Below are positions 19,552 through 29,255 of a DNA stretch of 64,000 nt, piece after piece. The notes under the pieces were generated by a model that did no database searches, was not told where the DNA came from, and saw only the letters and a program-made list of their open reading frames with translations. This DNA is from Xylophilus ampelinus. GTDB lineage: Bacteria > Pseudomonadota > Gammaproteobacteria > Burkholderiales > Burkholderiaceae_C. The translations under genes and the position numbers were made by a program. Position 1 is the stretch's first letter, and every line of letters begins with the position of its first letter. The DNA lies in contig NZ_CABFMN010000073.1 of NCBI RefSeq assembly GCF_901875635.1, positions 1 to 64,000 on the forward strand, read 5' to 3'.

Positions 19552-19579
19552 AAAAAGCCGACCCGCGGGTCGGCTTTTT
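19552..19579. terminator. bidirectional rho-independent terminator
   Basis: A perfect 28-nt palindrome: AAAAAGCCGACCCG followed by its reverse complement CGGGTCGGCTTTTT. It lies between the convergent DUF192 gene and sodB and has a U-tract in both directions. Confidence 0.92.
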
Positions 19580-19599
19580 CGTCAAGGCGTGGCGCGGGC

Positions 19600-20181
19600 T
19601 CAGCCGAAATTCTTCGCCGCGAAATCCCAGTTGGCGAGCTTCGCGAGGAAGGTCTCGACGAACTTGGGACGCAGGTTGCGGTAGTCGATGTAGTAGGCGT
19701 GCTCCCAGACGTCGACGGTGAGCAGAGCCTTGTCGTCGGTGGTCAGCGGGGTGCCGGCGGGGCCGGTGTTGACGATGTCGACCGAGCCGTCGGGCTTCTT
19801 GACGAGCCAGGTCCAGCCGGAGCCGAAGTTGCCCACCGCCGACTTGGTGAAAGCCTCCTTGAAGGCATCGAAGCTGCCCCACTTGGCGTCGATGGCCTTG
19901 GCCAGTGCACCGCTGGGAGCGCCGCCGCCTTGCGGCTTCATGCAGTTCCAGAAGAAGGTGTGGTTCCAGATCTGTGCAGCGTTGTTGTAGATGCCGCCGC
20001 TGGACTTCTTGACGATTTCCTCGAGCGTCATGCTCTCGAATTCGGTGCCCTTCTGCAGGTTGTTGAGGTTCACCACGTAGGCGTTGTGGTGCTTGCCGTA
20101 GTGGTACTCCATGGTTTCCTTCGAGTACTCGGGCGCCAGCGCGTCCAGGGCATACGGGAGGGGTGGCAGGACGTGTTCCAT
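19600..20181 (-). CDS. sodB: superoxide dismutase, iron type
   Basis: A 193-aa enzyme that converts superoxide to oxygen and hydrogen peroxide. The four metal ligands are His27 (YHYGKHH), His74 (IWNHTFFW), Asp157 and His161 ([13 protein letters not shown]). Sequence around FGSGWTWLV and [21 protein letters not shown] follows the E. coli FeSOD pattern, as does the 193-aa length and the absence of a signal peptide, so a cytoplasmic Fe enzyme is the best call. Metal choice cannot be settled from sequence alone. The gene follows xseA by 47 nt. Confidence 0.95.
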   Translation of the reverse strand: MEHVLPPLPYALDALAPEYSKETMEYHYGKHHNAYVVNLNNLQKGTEFESMTLEEIVKKSSGGIYNNAAQIWNHTFFWNCMKPQGGGAPSGALAKAIDAKWGSFDAFKEAFTKSAVGNFGSGWTWLVKKPDGSVDIVNTGPAGTPLTTDDKALLTVDVWEHAYYIDYRNLRPKFVETFLAKLANWDFAAKNFG

Positions 20182-20228
20182 CTTGTTGCTCGTGGGTTGG
20201 TTGAAGGACGAACGATTCTAGAAAGGAT

Positions 20229-21551
20229 TCACGCAGGTCGCGTCGGACGTAGGCTTGTGCCCACCGCCTCGACCGTCAGGTAGGCCTCGCCGTCGGACAG
20301 CTCCGCGCGCACCGGCTGCCCCGGCTGCAGTTGCGCAGCGCGCGTGATGGGCACACCCTCGGTGTCGGCCAGCCAGGCGTAGCCGCGTTGCAGCACCAGG
20401 GCCGGGTCGAGCAGTTCGAGACGCAACGCCGCACGCGCGAGCCGGTCATGGCGCTGCGACACAGCCGCCTCGAACTTGGCATACCAATCGGCCTGCAGCG
20501 CCCGCTGTGCCTGCGCGGAGCGCTCCAGTTTCGATAGCGCCGCATGGTGCATGCGTTGGGCCGCATGGCTGAGTTCGATGCGCTGGCGCGCCACCATGGC
20601 GGACGGACGGCCCAGGCGCCCTGCCGCGAGGTCCAGGCGCTGGCCCTGCGCGTCGAGCCGGCTGCCGATGGCGTCGCGCAGCCGCTCCTCGATCAGGTCC
20701 AGCGCACCGAGCCACAGCTCGCGCGGTGCGGATGCAAGCTCGGCCGCCGCGGTCGGCGTGGGGGCGCGCACGTCGGCGCAGAAATCGGCGATGGTGAAGT
20801 CGGTCTCGTGGCCGACGCCGGACACCACCGGCACCGGGCTGCGGACGATGGCGCGGGCCAGCGCCTCGTCGTTGAAAGCCCAAAGGTCCTCAATGGACCC
20901 GCCGCCACGCACCAGCAGGATCAGGTCGACCCGCGGCGACAGCGTGTACAGCGACTCCATCGCCTGCACCAGTTCGGCGGGCGCCTGGGCGCCCTGCACC
21001 GCCGCCGGCGCGAGCACCACGGGAATGTGCGGCACGCGGCGACGCAGCGCAGTCACGACGTCGTGCAATGCCGCCGCGCCGCGCGAGGTCACCAGCCCGA
21101 TGCGCCGGGGCATCGTGGGCAGGCTGCGCTTGCGTGCGGGATCGAACAGGCCTTCCGCCTCCAGCTTGGCCTTGCGCTGCATGAACTGCTCGAACAGCGC
21201 GCCCTGCCCGGCGCGCCGCAAGCTTTCGACGACCAGCTGCAGATCGCCGCGCGGCTCGTAGACCGCGAGGCGGCCACGCACCTCGACCTGGTCGCCATCG
21301 CGCGGCGTGAAGTCGAGCAGCGACGCCGCGCGACGAAACATCGCGCAGCGCAGCTGGCCCGCAGCGTCCTTGAGCGAGAAGTAGCAGTGACCGCTGCCGG
21401 CGCGCGAGAAGCCGGAGATCTCGCCCTGCACCGCCACCGGATTGAAGCGCGCATCGAGTGCGTCGGCCACCGCGCGGCACAGCGCGCCGACGGCCCAGAT
21501 GCGCGGGCCTGCCTCCGCTCGCTGGCCACGCACGGGCTCGAAATCGTTCAT
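20229..21551 (-). CDS. xseA: exodeoxyribonuclease VII large subunit
   Basis: A 440-aa protein: an N-terminal OB-fold (WAVGALCRAVADALDARFNPVAVQGEISGF and GHCYFSLKDAAGQLRC) and the catalytic domain with RIGLVTSRGAAALHDV, DLILLVRGGGSIEDLWAFNDE and SGVGHETDFTIADFCADVRAPTPTAAAE. These are followed by the coiled-coil region that binds several small XseB subunits. Exonuclease VII degrades single-stranded DNA from both ends. The ATG at 21551 (MNDFEPVRG) was chosen over an upstream in-frame start that would add 62 non-conserved residues. xseB is not in the window, as expected because it usually lies with ispA. Confidence 0.95.
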   Translation of the reverse strand: MNDFEPVRGQRAEAGPRIWAVGALCRAVADALDARFNPVAVQGEISGFSRAGSGHCYFSLKDAAGQLRCAMFRRAASLLDFTPRDGDQVEVRGRLAVYEPRGDLQLVVESLRRAGQGALFEQFMQRKAKLEAEGLFDPARKRSLPTMPRRIGLVTSRGAAALHDVVTALRRRVPHIPVVLAPAAVQGAQAPAELVQAMESLYTLSPRVDLILLVRGGGSIEDLWAFNDEALARAIVRSPVPVVSGVGHETDFTIADFCADVRAPTPTAAAELASAPRELWLGALDLIEERLRDAIGSRLDAQGQRLDLAAGRLGRPSAMVARQRIELSHAAQRMHHAALSKLERSAQAQRALQADWYAKFEAAVSQRHDRLARAALRLELLDPALVLQRGYAWLADTEGVPITRAAQLQPGQPVRAELSDGEAYLTVEAVGTSLRPTRPA

Positions 21552-21866
21552 CGCGCCGCTCCTGCCGGAGCCTCGCATCGTCCACAACGGTGCGCGCCTG
21601 CCCCCCGGCCGGGTACCCACCGGCATGGCAGCCACGGGTTGCCGTGCAAGTGCTTGATCTGATTGGAAAAAATGCTGCTCAAAATTCGGTCGATCTGACG
21701 CAGGCCACGGCTGGCGTGGCTTTCGCAGAGTTGCCAAGGGGGTTAATCACAAAGTTGTCCACAGAAACTGTGAGCGAAGTCTGACAGTGCGCGCGACCGT
21801 CTTCGCTGGGTGGGCTCGGTCATAATCGCCGCGCATTTGCGTGGCCGCCGGCCCGGAGGGACCCCC
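21552..21866. other. intergenic region upstream of xseA and exbB
   Basis: About 315 nt between divergent genes. It holds an AT-richer patch (21740-21775) with a DnaA-box-like TTGTCCACA at 21755 (one mismatch from TTATCCACA) and a CATAAT hexamer at 21821-21826. The latter could be a -10 element for exbB, giving a leader of about 35 nt, but no clear -35 is present. No gene is seen here. Confidence 0.4.
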
Positions 21867-21869
21867 TTG
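21855..21869 (+). promoter_or_regulatory. ribosome binding site that fixes a TTG start for exbB
   Basis: GGAGGG at 21855-21860 is followed by ACCCCC and TTG at 21867. The match to the anti-Shine-Dalgarno and the 7-nt spacing from GGAGG make TTG the start, although an in-frame ATG lies 57 nt upstream. Confidence 0.75.
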
Positions 21870-22499
21870 TTTTCGATCATAGTTGCTGCAGGCTGGCCGA
21901 TCTGGCCGCTGCTTCTCTGCTCGGTGCTGGCGCTGGCGCTGGTCATCGAGCGCTTCGTGAGCCTCAAGACCGCCAAGGTGCTGCCGCCCAAGCTGCTGAG
22001 CGAGGCGATGAGCGTGTCGCAGGTGGGCATCCCCGGGCCCGAGGTGGTCACCAAGCTGGAACAGAACTCGGCCCTGGGCGAAGTGCTCGCCGCGGGCTTC
22101 CGTGCCGTCAATGCCAACCCGCGCTGCACCGAGGAAGACGTGCGGGTGGCCATGGAATCGACCGGGCGCGCGGTGGCCCACAGGCTGGAGCGCTACCTGC
22201 CCGCCCTTGCCACCATCGCGTCCGCTGCGCCACTGCTGGGCCTGCTGGGCACGGTGATCGGCATGATCGAGATCTTCGGCTCCCAATCGCCGGCCAGCGG
22301 CGCCGCCGGCTCGGGCAATCCCGCGCAATTGGCGCACGGCATTTCGATTGCGCTCTACAACACGGCCTTCGGCCTGATCGTCGCCATCCCGACGCTGATC
22401 TTCTGGCGATACTTCCGCTCGCGCGTGGACGAGTACCTGCTCAATCTCGAGCTCGCGGGCGAGCGCTTCGCGCGCCACCTGACCGCCGTGCGCAAGTAG
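21867..22499 (+). CDS. exbB: ExbB/TolQ/MotA-family proton channel protein
   Basis: A 210-aa inner-membrane protein that works with ExbD (next gene) to couple the proton gradient to TonB-dependent outer-membrane transport. Three hydrophobic segments are visible: residues ~8-26 ([19 protein letters not shown]), ~112-130 ([20 protein letters not shown], the conserved channel helix) and ~155-175 ([18 protein letters not shown]). The TTG start is supported by GGAGGG and by the family's usual [13 protein letters not shown] N-terminus. exbD follows after 9 nt. TonB is not in the window, so a TolQ-like role remains possible, but the short form and lpxK neighbour are typical of the ExbB annotated in Burkholderiales. 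Confidence 0.88.
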   Translation: MFSIIVAAGWPIWPLLLCSVLALALVIERFVSLKTAKVLPPKLLSEAMSVSQVGIPGPEVVTKLEQNSALGEVLAAGFRAVNANPRCTEEDVRVAMESTGRAVAHRLERYLPALATIASAAPLLGLLGTVIGMIEIFGSQSPASGAAGSGNPAQLAHGISIALYNTAFGLIVAIPTLIFWRYFRSRVDEYLLNLELAGERFARHLTAVRK

Positions 22500-22508
22500 G
22501 CTGCCGCC

Positions 22509-22943
22509 ATGAGTCGCATGCGCTTCCGCCATGGCTCGCAGGAGGAGCCGGAGATCAACCTGATCCCCTTCATCGACGTGCTGCTGGTGGTGCTCATCTT
22601 CCTGATGCTCTCGACCACGTACAGCAAATTCACCGAGATGGAAGTGCGGCTGCCCGTGGCCGATGCCGAGGCGCAGCGCGACCGGCCCAAGGAAATCATC
22701 GTGGCGGTGGGGGCCGACGGCCGCTACGCGGTCAACAGGACCGTGCTGCCCGAGCGCAGCGTCGATGCCGTGACCGCAGCGCTGGCGGCTGCCGCCGGCG
22801 GCAACAAGGACAACGTGGTCATCATCAGTGCCGACGCCGCCGCTGCGCACCAGTCGGTGATCACGGTGATGGAGGCCGCGCGCCGCGCCGGCCTGATGCA
22901 GATCACTTTCGCCACGCAGACGGCGGCGCAGGCCGCCCGCTGA
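22509..22943 (+). CDS. exbD: ExbD/TolR-family biopolymer transport protein
   Basis: A 144-aa protein with a short cytoplasmic N-terminus, a single membrane helix ([19 protein letters not shown], with the essential Asp in PFIDV) and a periplasmic domain (~50-140). The Asp accepts protons in the ExbB-ExbD stator that energises TonB. The ATG at 22509 lies 9 nt after the exbB stop and 23 nt before lpxK, so exbB-exbD-lpxK-ycaR-kdsB read as one operon. Confidence 0.92.
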   Translation: MSRMRFRHGSQEEPEINLIPFIDVLLVVLIFLMLSTTYSKFTEMEVRLPVADAEAQRDRPKEIIVAVGADGRYAVNRTVLPERSVDAVTAALAAAAGGNKDNVVIISADAAAAHQSVITVMEAARRAGLMQITFATQTAAQAAR

Positions 22944-22966
22944 GCCGCGCCGGGCCGCCCACCGCC

Positions 22967-23932
22967 ATGCTGCAGCGCGCATGGTTGCACCGCGGTCTGC
23001 TGGCCTGCCTGCTATGGCCGTTCTCGCTCCTTTACCGCGCCATCGCAGCCCTGCGGCGGCTGGCCTATCGCCGCGGCTGGAAAACGGCGCACAGCGTGGG
23101 CGTGCCCGTGATCGTGGTGGGCAATGTCGTGGCCGGCGGCGCCGGCAAAACGCCCGTGGTGATGGCCGTGGTGCGTCATCTGCAGGCGCGCGGCCTGGCG
23201 GTGGGCGTGGTCTCGCGCGGCTACGGCCGCCGCACGCAGGACGGCCGCGAAGTGCGTGCCGAGAGCGACCCGCGCGACGTCGGCGACGAACCGCTGCTGG
23301 TGCAGCGCACGACCGGCGCGCCAGTGGTGGTGGACCGTGACCGGGTGGCCGCCGCGCGGCGCCTGCTGGCTGCCCACCCCGAGGTGCGCGTGATCGTGAG
23401 CGACGACGGCCTGCAGCACCTGGCGCTGGGGCGGGACGTCGAGATCTGCGTGTTCGACGACCGGGGCGTGGGCAATGGCTGGCTGCTGCCCGCCGGGCCG
23501 CTGCGCGAGCCTTGGCCGCGGGCCTGCGACCTCGTGCTGCACACGGGCGATCGCCCGGCCTTCGCCGGATTCGCGGCGCGGCGTGCGCTCGCCGACCACG
23601 CCGTCGCACAGGATGGCCGCCCCGTGCCGCTGGCTGAGCTCGCGCACCAGCCGAACGTGATCGCGCTGGCCGGCATCGCGCAGCCGCAGCGCTTCTTCGA
23701 CATGCTGCGCGCTCGCGGGGTCGTGCCCGCGCAATGCGTCGCTCTGCCCGATCACTATGATTTTGATAGCTGGCTGCGCCCGCCTGGCGGGCCTTACAGC
23801 CTGATTTGTACCGAAAAAGATGCTGCCAAGCTATGGCAGGTGGCGCCCGACGCGCTCGCCGTGCCCTTGGTGTTCGCGCCCGAACCGGCATTCTTCGCGG
23901 CCCTGGACGCGCGACTATCATTTGAACGATGA
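22967..23932 (+). CDS. lpxK: tetraacyldisaccharide 4'-kinase
   Basis: A 321-aa membrane-associated kinase that phosphorylates the 4' position of the lipid A disaccharide precursor to give lipid IVA. It has an N-terminal hydrophobic anchor (residues ~8-28), a Walker A variant ([13 protein letters not shown], ~residue 50-62) and VSRGYGRR and [17 protein letters not shown], the conserved Asp-rich substrate region. Repeat copy 4 (23754-23812) lies in the coding sequence and encodes [11 protein letters not shown] near residue 265, in the part of the family that ends ALPDHYDF. This is a conserved DHY motif, so here the repeat core coincides with family sequence. The next genes, ycaR and kdsB, are the usual neighbours. 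Confidence 0.95.
   Translation: MLQRAWLHRGLLACLLWPFSLLYRAIAALRRLAYRRGWKTAHSVGVPVIVVGNVVAGGAGKTPVVMAVVRHLQARGLAVGVVSRGYGRRTQDGREVRAESDPRDVGDEPLLVQRTTGAPVVVDRDRVAAARRLLAAHPEVRVIVSDDGLQHLALGRDVEICVFDDRGVGNGWLLPAGPLREPWPRACDLVLHTGDRPAFAGFAARRALADHAVAQDGRPVPLAELAHQPNVIALAGIAQPQRFFDMLRARGVVPAQCVALPDHYDFDSWLRPPGGPYSLICTEKDAAKLWQVAPDALAVPLVFAPEPAFFAALDARLSFER
23754..23812 (+). repeat. interspersed palindromic repeat, copy 4 (inside lpxK)
   Basis: The core ACTATGATTTTGATAGC at 23754-23770 is followed by TGGCTGCGCCCGCC, TGGCGGGCC and GATTTGTACC. It lies inside lpxK in the sense direction and keeps the frame. Confidence 0.75.
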
Positions 23933-24013
23933 GCCCCCACGTTTCGCACTTCGTGTCTTTACTTCCCCCCGAGGGGGCGTTCGTCTCATTGAGACGGCTC
24001 TGCGGAGGCTGAC
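23933..24013 (+). other. lpxK-ycaR gap with two tandem hairpins
   Basis: The 81-nt gap holds CCCCC-CGA-GGGGG (23965-23977) and CGTCTC-ATT-GAGACG (23982-23996), two stable hairpins in a row, followed by GCGGAGGCTGAC and the ycaR ATG. There is no U-tract, so neither looks like a full terminator. They may adjust processing or expression within the operon, or be a separate repeat element. Confidence 0.5.
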
Positions 24014-24196
24014 ATGGACACCAAGCTGCTTGAACTGCTGGTCTGCCCCGTCACCAAGGGTCCGCTGACCTGGAATCCCGGAAAGCAGGAACTCGTCTCG
24101 CACAGTGCGCGGCTGGCCTACCCGGTGCACGACGGCATCCCCATCCTGCTGGAGAGCGAGGCGCGCGTGCTGACCGACGAGGAACTCGGGCTCTAG
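24014..24196 (+). CDS. ycaR: Trm112 / UPF0434 (YcaR) family small protein
   Basis: A 60-aa protein of the Trm112-like family ([33 protein letters not shown]). The family is a small zinc-ribbon-like fold; here only one Cys remains (LLVCPVTKG), as in many YcaR proteins, so it probably does not bind zinc. It lies between lpxK and kdsB, as in many proteobacteria; its job there is unknown. GGAGGCTGAC precedes the ATG, and kdsB follows after 13 nt. Confidence 0.9.
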   Translation: MDTKLLELLVCPVTKGPLTWNPGKQELVSHSARLAYPVHDGIPILLESEARVLTDEELGL

Positions 24197-24209
24197 GCAA
24201 CTGCGACCC

Positions 24210-25755
<1,546 letters not shown>

Positions 25756-25775
25756 AGCCACCGCCCTTCGCAACG

Positions 25776-25803
25776 AAGCCACCGCATGCGGTGGCTTTTT
25801 TTC
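25776..25803 (+). terminator. rho-independent terminator of adk
   Basis: AAGCCACCGC and GCGGTGGCTT form a stem around a central AT followed by seven T residues, 21 nt after the adk stop. Confidence 0.9.
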
Positions 25804-25825
25804 TGGTCGACGGGATGTGTAGGCC

Positions 25826-26806
25826 TCAGCCGTGCATGAGCGACAGCATCAGTGCGATCCGCGCCTTGACCGGACTGAGCGCGCCGGCGTCGGGCAGCGC
25901 ATGCCCGGCGCCCGGCACGATGCGACCGAAGGCGCAGCGCGTAGCGCGCACGACGCGGATGCCCGCAACCTGCGCGCGCAGCAGCGCCTGCTCCAGCGCA
26001 GCGTGCACCGAGCCGTTGCCGGTGGCGGCGACCACGAGGCCCTGCACCGCATCGGCGGCGCCCGCTTCGCGCTCTTGCACCAGCAGATCGACCAGCGAAG
26101 CTCCCGCGCCGGCATGGCTGGTCACGATCTCCACGCGCGGCCAGAATTCGGTGGACGCCATATTTTTCATAGCTGCCTGCGCCCGTCCCGCGGGCGCTGT
26201 GGGCCAGTTTCGTGCCTGACGCAGGCGTCCTTCCTCGATGTACCCAATGGGCCCCATGTCGCCCGAGGAGAAGGCGTCGAGCCGGTAGGGGTGCACCTTC
26301 TGCACGTCGGGCGCCCCGTGGACCGTGCCCGCGCATACGACGCTGACACCCTGCGCCCCGGGCGTCGCGGCCAATGTGACGGCATCGCGGATGTTCTGCG
26401 GACCGTCCGGCACCAACGCCGTGGCCGGCCGCATGGCACAGGTGAGGACGACCGGCTTGGAAGCGGGCAGCAGCTCGTGCAGGAAGAAAGCGGTCTCCTC
26501 GAGCGTGTCGGTGCCGTGCGTGACGACCACGCCTGTCACCTCGTCCTGCGCCAGCCAATGGGCGCAGCGTTGGGCCAGCGCCCGCCACACCCCGAAGTCC
26601 ATGTCCTTGCTGTCGATGTTGGCCACCTGCTCGGCAGACAGCGCGACGCCTGGCACTTCTAGGCCATCGATCAGTTCGGACACCGCCACCTCGCCGGTCG
26701 TGTAGCCGACGTTGTCATCCGCCACATGGGCGCGGCCCGAGATCGTCCCGCCGGTGCCGAGCACCACCACATGCGCGGCACGGGTCCTGGTTTCGCCTGT
26801 CGTCAT
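25826..26806 (-). CDS. L-asparaginase, type I/II (AnsA/AnsB) family
   Basis: A 326-aa protein with both catalytic-Thr motifs of bacterial asparaginases: [10 protein letters not shown] (N-terminal Thr) and [17 protein letters not shown] (the second Thr-Lys-Asp group). It hydrolyses asparagine to aspartate and ammonia. No signal peptide is visible, so a cytoplasmic enzyme is likely. The ATG at 26806 gives the usual N-terminus; a longer in-frame start would run into the lexA operator region. Repeat copy 5 lies inside the gene and contributes [12 protein letters not shown], an apparent insertion between the two halves of the protein. It is divergent from lexA, with the two SOS boxes in the shared gap. 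Confidence 0.9.
   Translation of the reverse strand: MTTGETRTRAAHVVVLGTGGTISGRAHVADDNVGYTTGEVAVSELIDGLEVPGVALSAEQVANIDSKDMDFGVWRALAQRCAHWLAQDEVTGVVVTHGTDTLEETAFFLHELLPASKPVVLTCAMRPATALVPDGPQNIRDAVTLAATPGAQGVSVVCAGTVHGAPDVQKVHPYRLDAFSSGDMGPIGYIEEGRLRQARNWPTAPAGRAQAAMKNMASTEFWPRVEIVTSHAGAGASLVDLLVQEREAGAADAVQGLVVAATGNGSVHAALEQALLRAQVAGIRVVRATRCAFGRIVPGAGHALPDAGALSPVKARIALMLSLMHG
26157..26216 (+). repeat. interspersed palindromic repeat, copy 5 (inside the asparaginase gene)
   Basis: The core GCCATATTTTTCATAGC at 26157-26173 is followed by TGCCTGCGCCCGTCCCG, CGGGCGCTGTGGGCC and AGTTTCGTGCC, the fullest example of the arm. It is antisense to the asparaginase gene and keeps its frame. Confidence 0.85.
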
Positions 26807-26831
26807 CGTTTGCTTGCCAATCCAACGGAAA

Positions 26832-26866
26832 CTGGTTAAAAATACAGTTACTGGATGAACACCCAG
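26832..26866. promoter_or_regulatory. two tandem LexA (SOS) boxes in the asparaginase-lexA gap
   Basis: CTGGTTAAAAATACAG at 26832-26847 and CTGGATGAACACCCAG at 26851-26866 both fit CTG-N10-CAG, with 3 nt between them. They lie 63-97 nt upstream of the lexA start, where autorepression would be expected. The first has an AT-rich centre like a typical SOS box; the second is weaker. Confidence 0.8.
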
Positions 26867-26928
26867 TGGATGCACCCAGCGGTGGCCGCCAGCCGCCGAA
26901 TTCCGGTCCACGCCAAGGAGCCGTTCGC

Positions 26929-27630
26929 ATGCTCAACCTGCCCGCCTCGCCCTTTGCCACGAAGCTTACCGCCCGCCAGCAGCAAATCCTCGACCTCATC
27001 CAGGCCGCCATCGCGCGCACCGGCGCGCCGCCCACACGGGCCGAGATCGCTGCCGAGCTGGGCTTCAAGTCGGCCAACGCCGCCGAGGAGCACCTGCAGG
27101 CCCTGGCACGCAAGGGCGTCATCGAACTCGTGAGCGGCACCTCGCGCGGCATTCGCCTGCGCGGCGACGCGCTGCGCTCCCTGCAGGAGTCTCGCCATCG
27201 CGACGGCGGGCAGCTGTCTCTCGCCCTACCCGGCATCGCGCAGCTGGCGCTGCCGCTCATCGGCCGGGTGGCGGCCGGCTCTCCCATCCTGGCGCAGGAG
27301 CATGTGGACCAGACCTACTACGTCGAGAACACGCTTTTCCAGCGCAAGCCCGACTACCTGTTGAAGGTGCGCGGCATGTCCATGCGCGACGCCGGCATCA
27401 TGGACGGCGACCTGCTCGCGGTGCAAGCCACCAAGGAAGCGCGCAACGGCCAGATCATCGTTGCCCGGCTGGGCGAGGAAGTGACCGTCAAGCGGCTCAA
27501 GCGCAACAAGGACGTGGTCGAACTCCACGCCGAGAACCCCGACTACCCCACCATCGTCGTCGAACCCGGCGAGCCCTTCGAGATCGAAGGCCTGGCCGTC
27601 GGGCTGATCCGCAACACGATGCTGATGTAA
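26929..27630 (+). CDS. lexA: LexA repressor
   Basis: A 233-aa SOS repressor and self-cleaving protease. The N-terminal winged helix-turn-helix (residues ~14-75, [20 protein letters not shown]) binds the SOS box. The C-terminal S24 domain has the Ala116-Gly117 cleavage site (GRVAAGSPI), Ser151 (RGMSMRDAG) and Lys188 (VTVKRL). AAGGAG lies 8 nt before the ATG at 26929, which selects this start over an in-frame one 63 nt upstream that would overlap the operator. Two tandem SOS boxes upstream indicate autoregulation. It is slightly longer than the E. coli protein (202 aa), with extra residues between the domains. Confidence 0.97.
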   Translation: MLNLPASPFATKLTARQQQILDLIQAAIARTGAPPTRAEIAAELGFKSANAAEEHLQALARKGVIELVSGTSRGIRLRGDALRSLQESRHRDGGQLSLALPGIAQLALPLIGRVAAGSPILAQEHVDQTYYVENTLFQRKPDYLLKVRGMSMRDAGIMDGDLLAVQATKEARNGQIIVARLGEEVTVKRLKRNKDVVELHAENPDYPTIVVEPGEPFEIEGLAVGLIRNTMLM

Positions 27631-27746
27631 CGCCACACAACAGCCGTATCAGGTGGCGGGCGTATGGCGCAATGGCCATCACCCTGCTGCGGCTGTCTTT
27701 TCGTCGAATCCTGCCTGTGTTCCACCCCTTGATCTCAGGAGTTCAC

Positions 27747-28091
27747 ATGGGAATCGCTCTGCTCGCAATCGCCGACTTGTTCACCCCTCTTCAATCGCTG
27801 GCCAGCCGCTGGATGCCGGCGCGCGATGCGCGTCGAAGGGCTTCGGCAGGCCTGCGCTACGTCGCCGTCCGACCGGCCTGCGGCGCCCGCAATGGCACCA
27901 CCGCCCTGCCCGCGCCGGCACGCCAACAAGGTGTGGTGCGCGTGGTGCGCATCGTGGAGCGCGGCCAATCCGCGGAAAGTGATGGCCGCGTCGTGATCTC
28001 GGGCCGGATAGCCGACGTGTGCGCGGAACTGGACCGCCTCGCCGAGCTCGAGGCCGCCAGCGCGACGGCTGCGCCGAAGCGGTTGCACTGA
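27747..28091 (+). CDS. small protein of unknown function
   Basis: A 114-aa protein. AGGAG at 27737-27741 supports the ATG at 27747. The N-terminal ~20 residues (MGIALLAIADLFTPLQSLA) are amphipathic to hydrophobic, then an Arg-rich stretch, then a C-terminal segment that looks folded (VVRVVRIVERG...VVISGRIADVCAELDRLAELE). I do not recognise a domain. It follows lexA by 116 nt on the same strand without an obvious terminator between them, so it could be co-induced in the SOS response, but no SOS box of its own is visible. Confidence 0.6.
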   Translation: MGIALLAIADLFTPLQSLASRWMPARDARRRASAGLRYVAVRPACGARNGTTALPAPARQQGVVRVVRIVERGQSAESDGRVVISGRIADVCAELDRLAELEAASATAAPKRLH

Positions 28092-28215
28092 GCGCGCCGT
28101 CCCGGCGCGGCCATTGGCCCGCGCCCGCGACCTGCCACTGGATGGCACAGCAGCAGGCTGTGCCATGGGCCTTGCGCGCCGGACCCCTGCCATGCGCAAG
28201 GCACAATGGACAGCC

Positions 28216-29223
28216 ATGAACATTGTGATCTTGGACGACTACCAGGATGCCGTGCGCAAGCTGCGCTGCGCCGCCAAGCTCGACGCCTACGCGGCGAAGG
28301 TCTATACCAACACCGTCAAGGGCATCGGGCAACTCTCCGTCCGGCTCAAGGACGCCGATGTGATCGTGCTCATCCGCGAGCGCACGCAGATCACGCGTCA
28401 ACTCGTCGAGAAGCTTCCCAAGCTCAAGCTCATTTCGCAGACCGGCCGGGCCGGCTCGCACATCGACGTCAATGCCTGCACCGAATTCGGCGTGGCGGTG
28501 GCCGAAGGCAGCGGTTCACCGCTCGCTCCCGCCGAGTTGACCTGGGCACTGATCATGGCCGCCATGCGGCGCTTGCCCCAGTACATCAGCAACCTCAAGC
28601 ACGGCGCCTGGCAACAGTCGGGGCTGAAGTCCGCGGCGATGCCGCCCAACTTCGGGCTCGGCTCGGTGCTCAAGGGCAAGACGCTGGGCATCTGGGGTTA
28701 CGGCCGCATCGGCCAGCTCGTAGCCCGCTACGGGCAGGCCTTCGGCATGCAGGTGGTGATCTGGGGCCGCGAAGGCAGTTGCAACAAGGCGCGCTCCGAT
28801 GGCTTCCAGGTGGCGGCGAGCCGCGAGGCCCTGTTCGAGCAGGCCGACGTGCTGTCGGTACACCTGCGGCTGAACGAAGAGACGCGCGGCTTGGTGCGCC
28901 TCGATGACTTGATGCGGATGAAACCCACCGCCCTGTTCGTGAACACCTCACGCGCCGAACTGGTCGAAGCCGACGCACTACTGGCGGCGCTCAATCGCGG
29001 CCGGCCAGGCCTGGCCGCGATCGATGTGTTCGAGAGCGAGCCGCCGCTGCAGGGCCATGCCCTGCTGCGTCTGGAAAACTGCATCTGCACGCCCCACATC
29101 GGCTATGTCGAGCAGGAGAGCTACGAGATGTACTTCGGACAAGCCTTCGACAATGTCGTGAGCTTCATCCGGGGCAACCCCACCAACATCGTCAACCCGG
29201 GCGCACTCCAGGTTCGCCGCTGA
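28216..29223 (+). CDS. D-2-hydroxyacid dehydrogenase family (phosphoglycerate dehydrogenase-like)
   Basis: A 335-aa NAD-dependent dehydrogenase. The Rossmann motif is GIWGYGRIGQLVARYG (~residues 157-172). The catalytic triad is seen as Arg in VNTSRAELV, Glu in FESEPP and His in CTPHIGYVEQ. The protein lacks the ACT regulatory domain of SerA, so the substrate is not necessarily phosphoglycerate. The ATG at 28216 gives the family's usual N-terminus (MNIVILDDYQDAV), and an in-frame extension of 34 residues upstream looks non-coding. It converges with the FimV-like gene; a hairpin without a U-tract lies between them. Confidence 0.88.
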   Translation: MNIVILDDYQDAVRKLRCAAKLDAYAAKVYTNTVKGIGQLSVRLKDADVIVLIRERTQITRQLVEKLPKLKLISQTGRAGSHIDVNACTEFGVAVAEGSGSPLAPAELTWALIMAAMRRLPQYISNLKHGAWQQSGLKSAAMPPNFGLGSVLKGKTLGIWGYGRIGQLVARYGQAFGMQVVIWGREGSCNKARSDGFQVAASREALFEQADVLSVHLRLNEETRGLVRLDDLMRMKPTALFVNTSRAELVEADALLAALNRGRPGLAAIDVFESEPPLQGHALLRLENCICTPHIGYVEQESYEMYFGQAFDNVVSFIRGNPTNIVNPGALQVRR

Positions 29224-29231
29224 GGCCTCAC

Positions 29232-29255
29232 AGGCCGCAGCGGTCCGTGCGGCCT
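29232..29255. terminator. possible bidirectional hairpin between convergent genes
   Basis: AGGCCGCA and TGCGGCCT form an 8-bp stem with an 8-nt loop in the 31-nt gap between the dehydrogenase and the FimV-like gene. There is no U-tract on either strand, so it is at best a weak or factor-assisted terminator. Confidence 0.4.

Noticed and set aside
20522..20538. GCTCCAGTTTCGATAGC inside xseA, similar to the repeat core
   Set aside because: The left half does not match (GCTCC for GCTAT) and the following arm is poor; it could be a decayed copy but is not counted.
21755..21763. DnaA-box-like TTGTCCACA
   Set aside because: A single site with one mismatch, no cluster, no dnaA/dnaN or parAB genes; not an origin.
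27655..27725. tRNA-like look (GTATGGCGCAATGG ... TCGAATCC) after lexA
   Set aside because: No proper acceptor, anticodon or T-stem pairing can be made; the resemblance is superficial.
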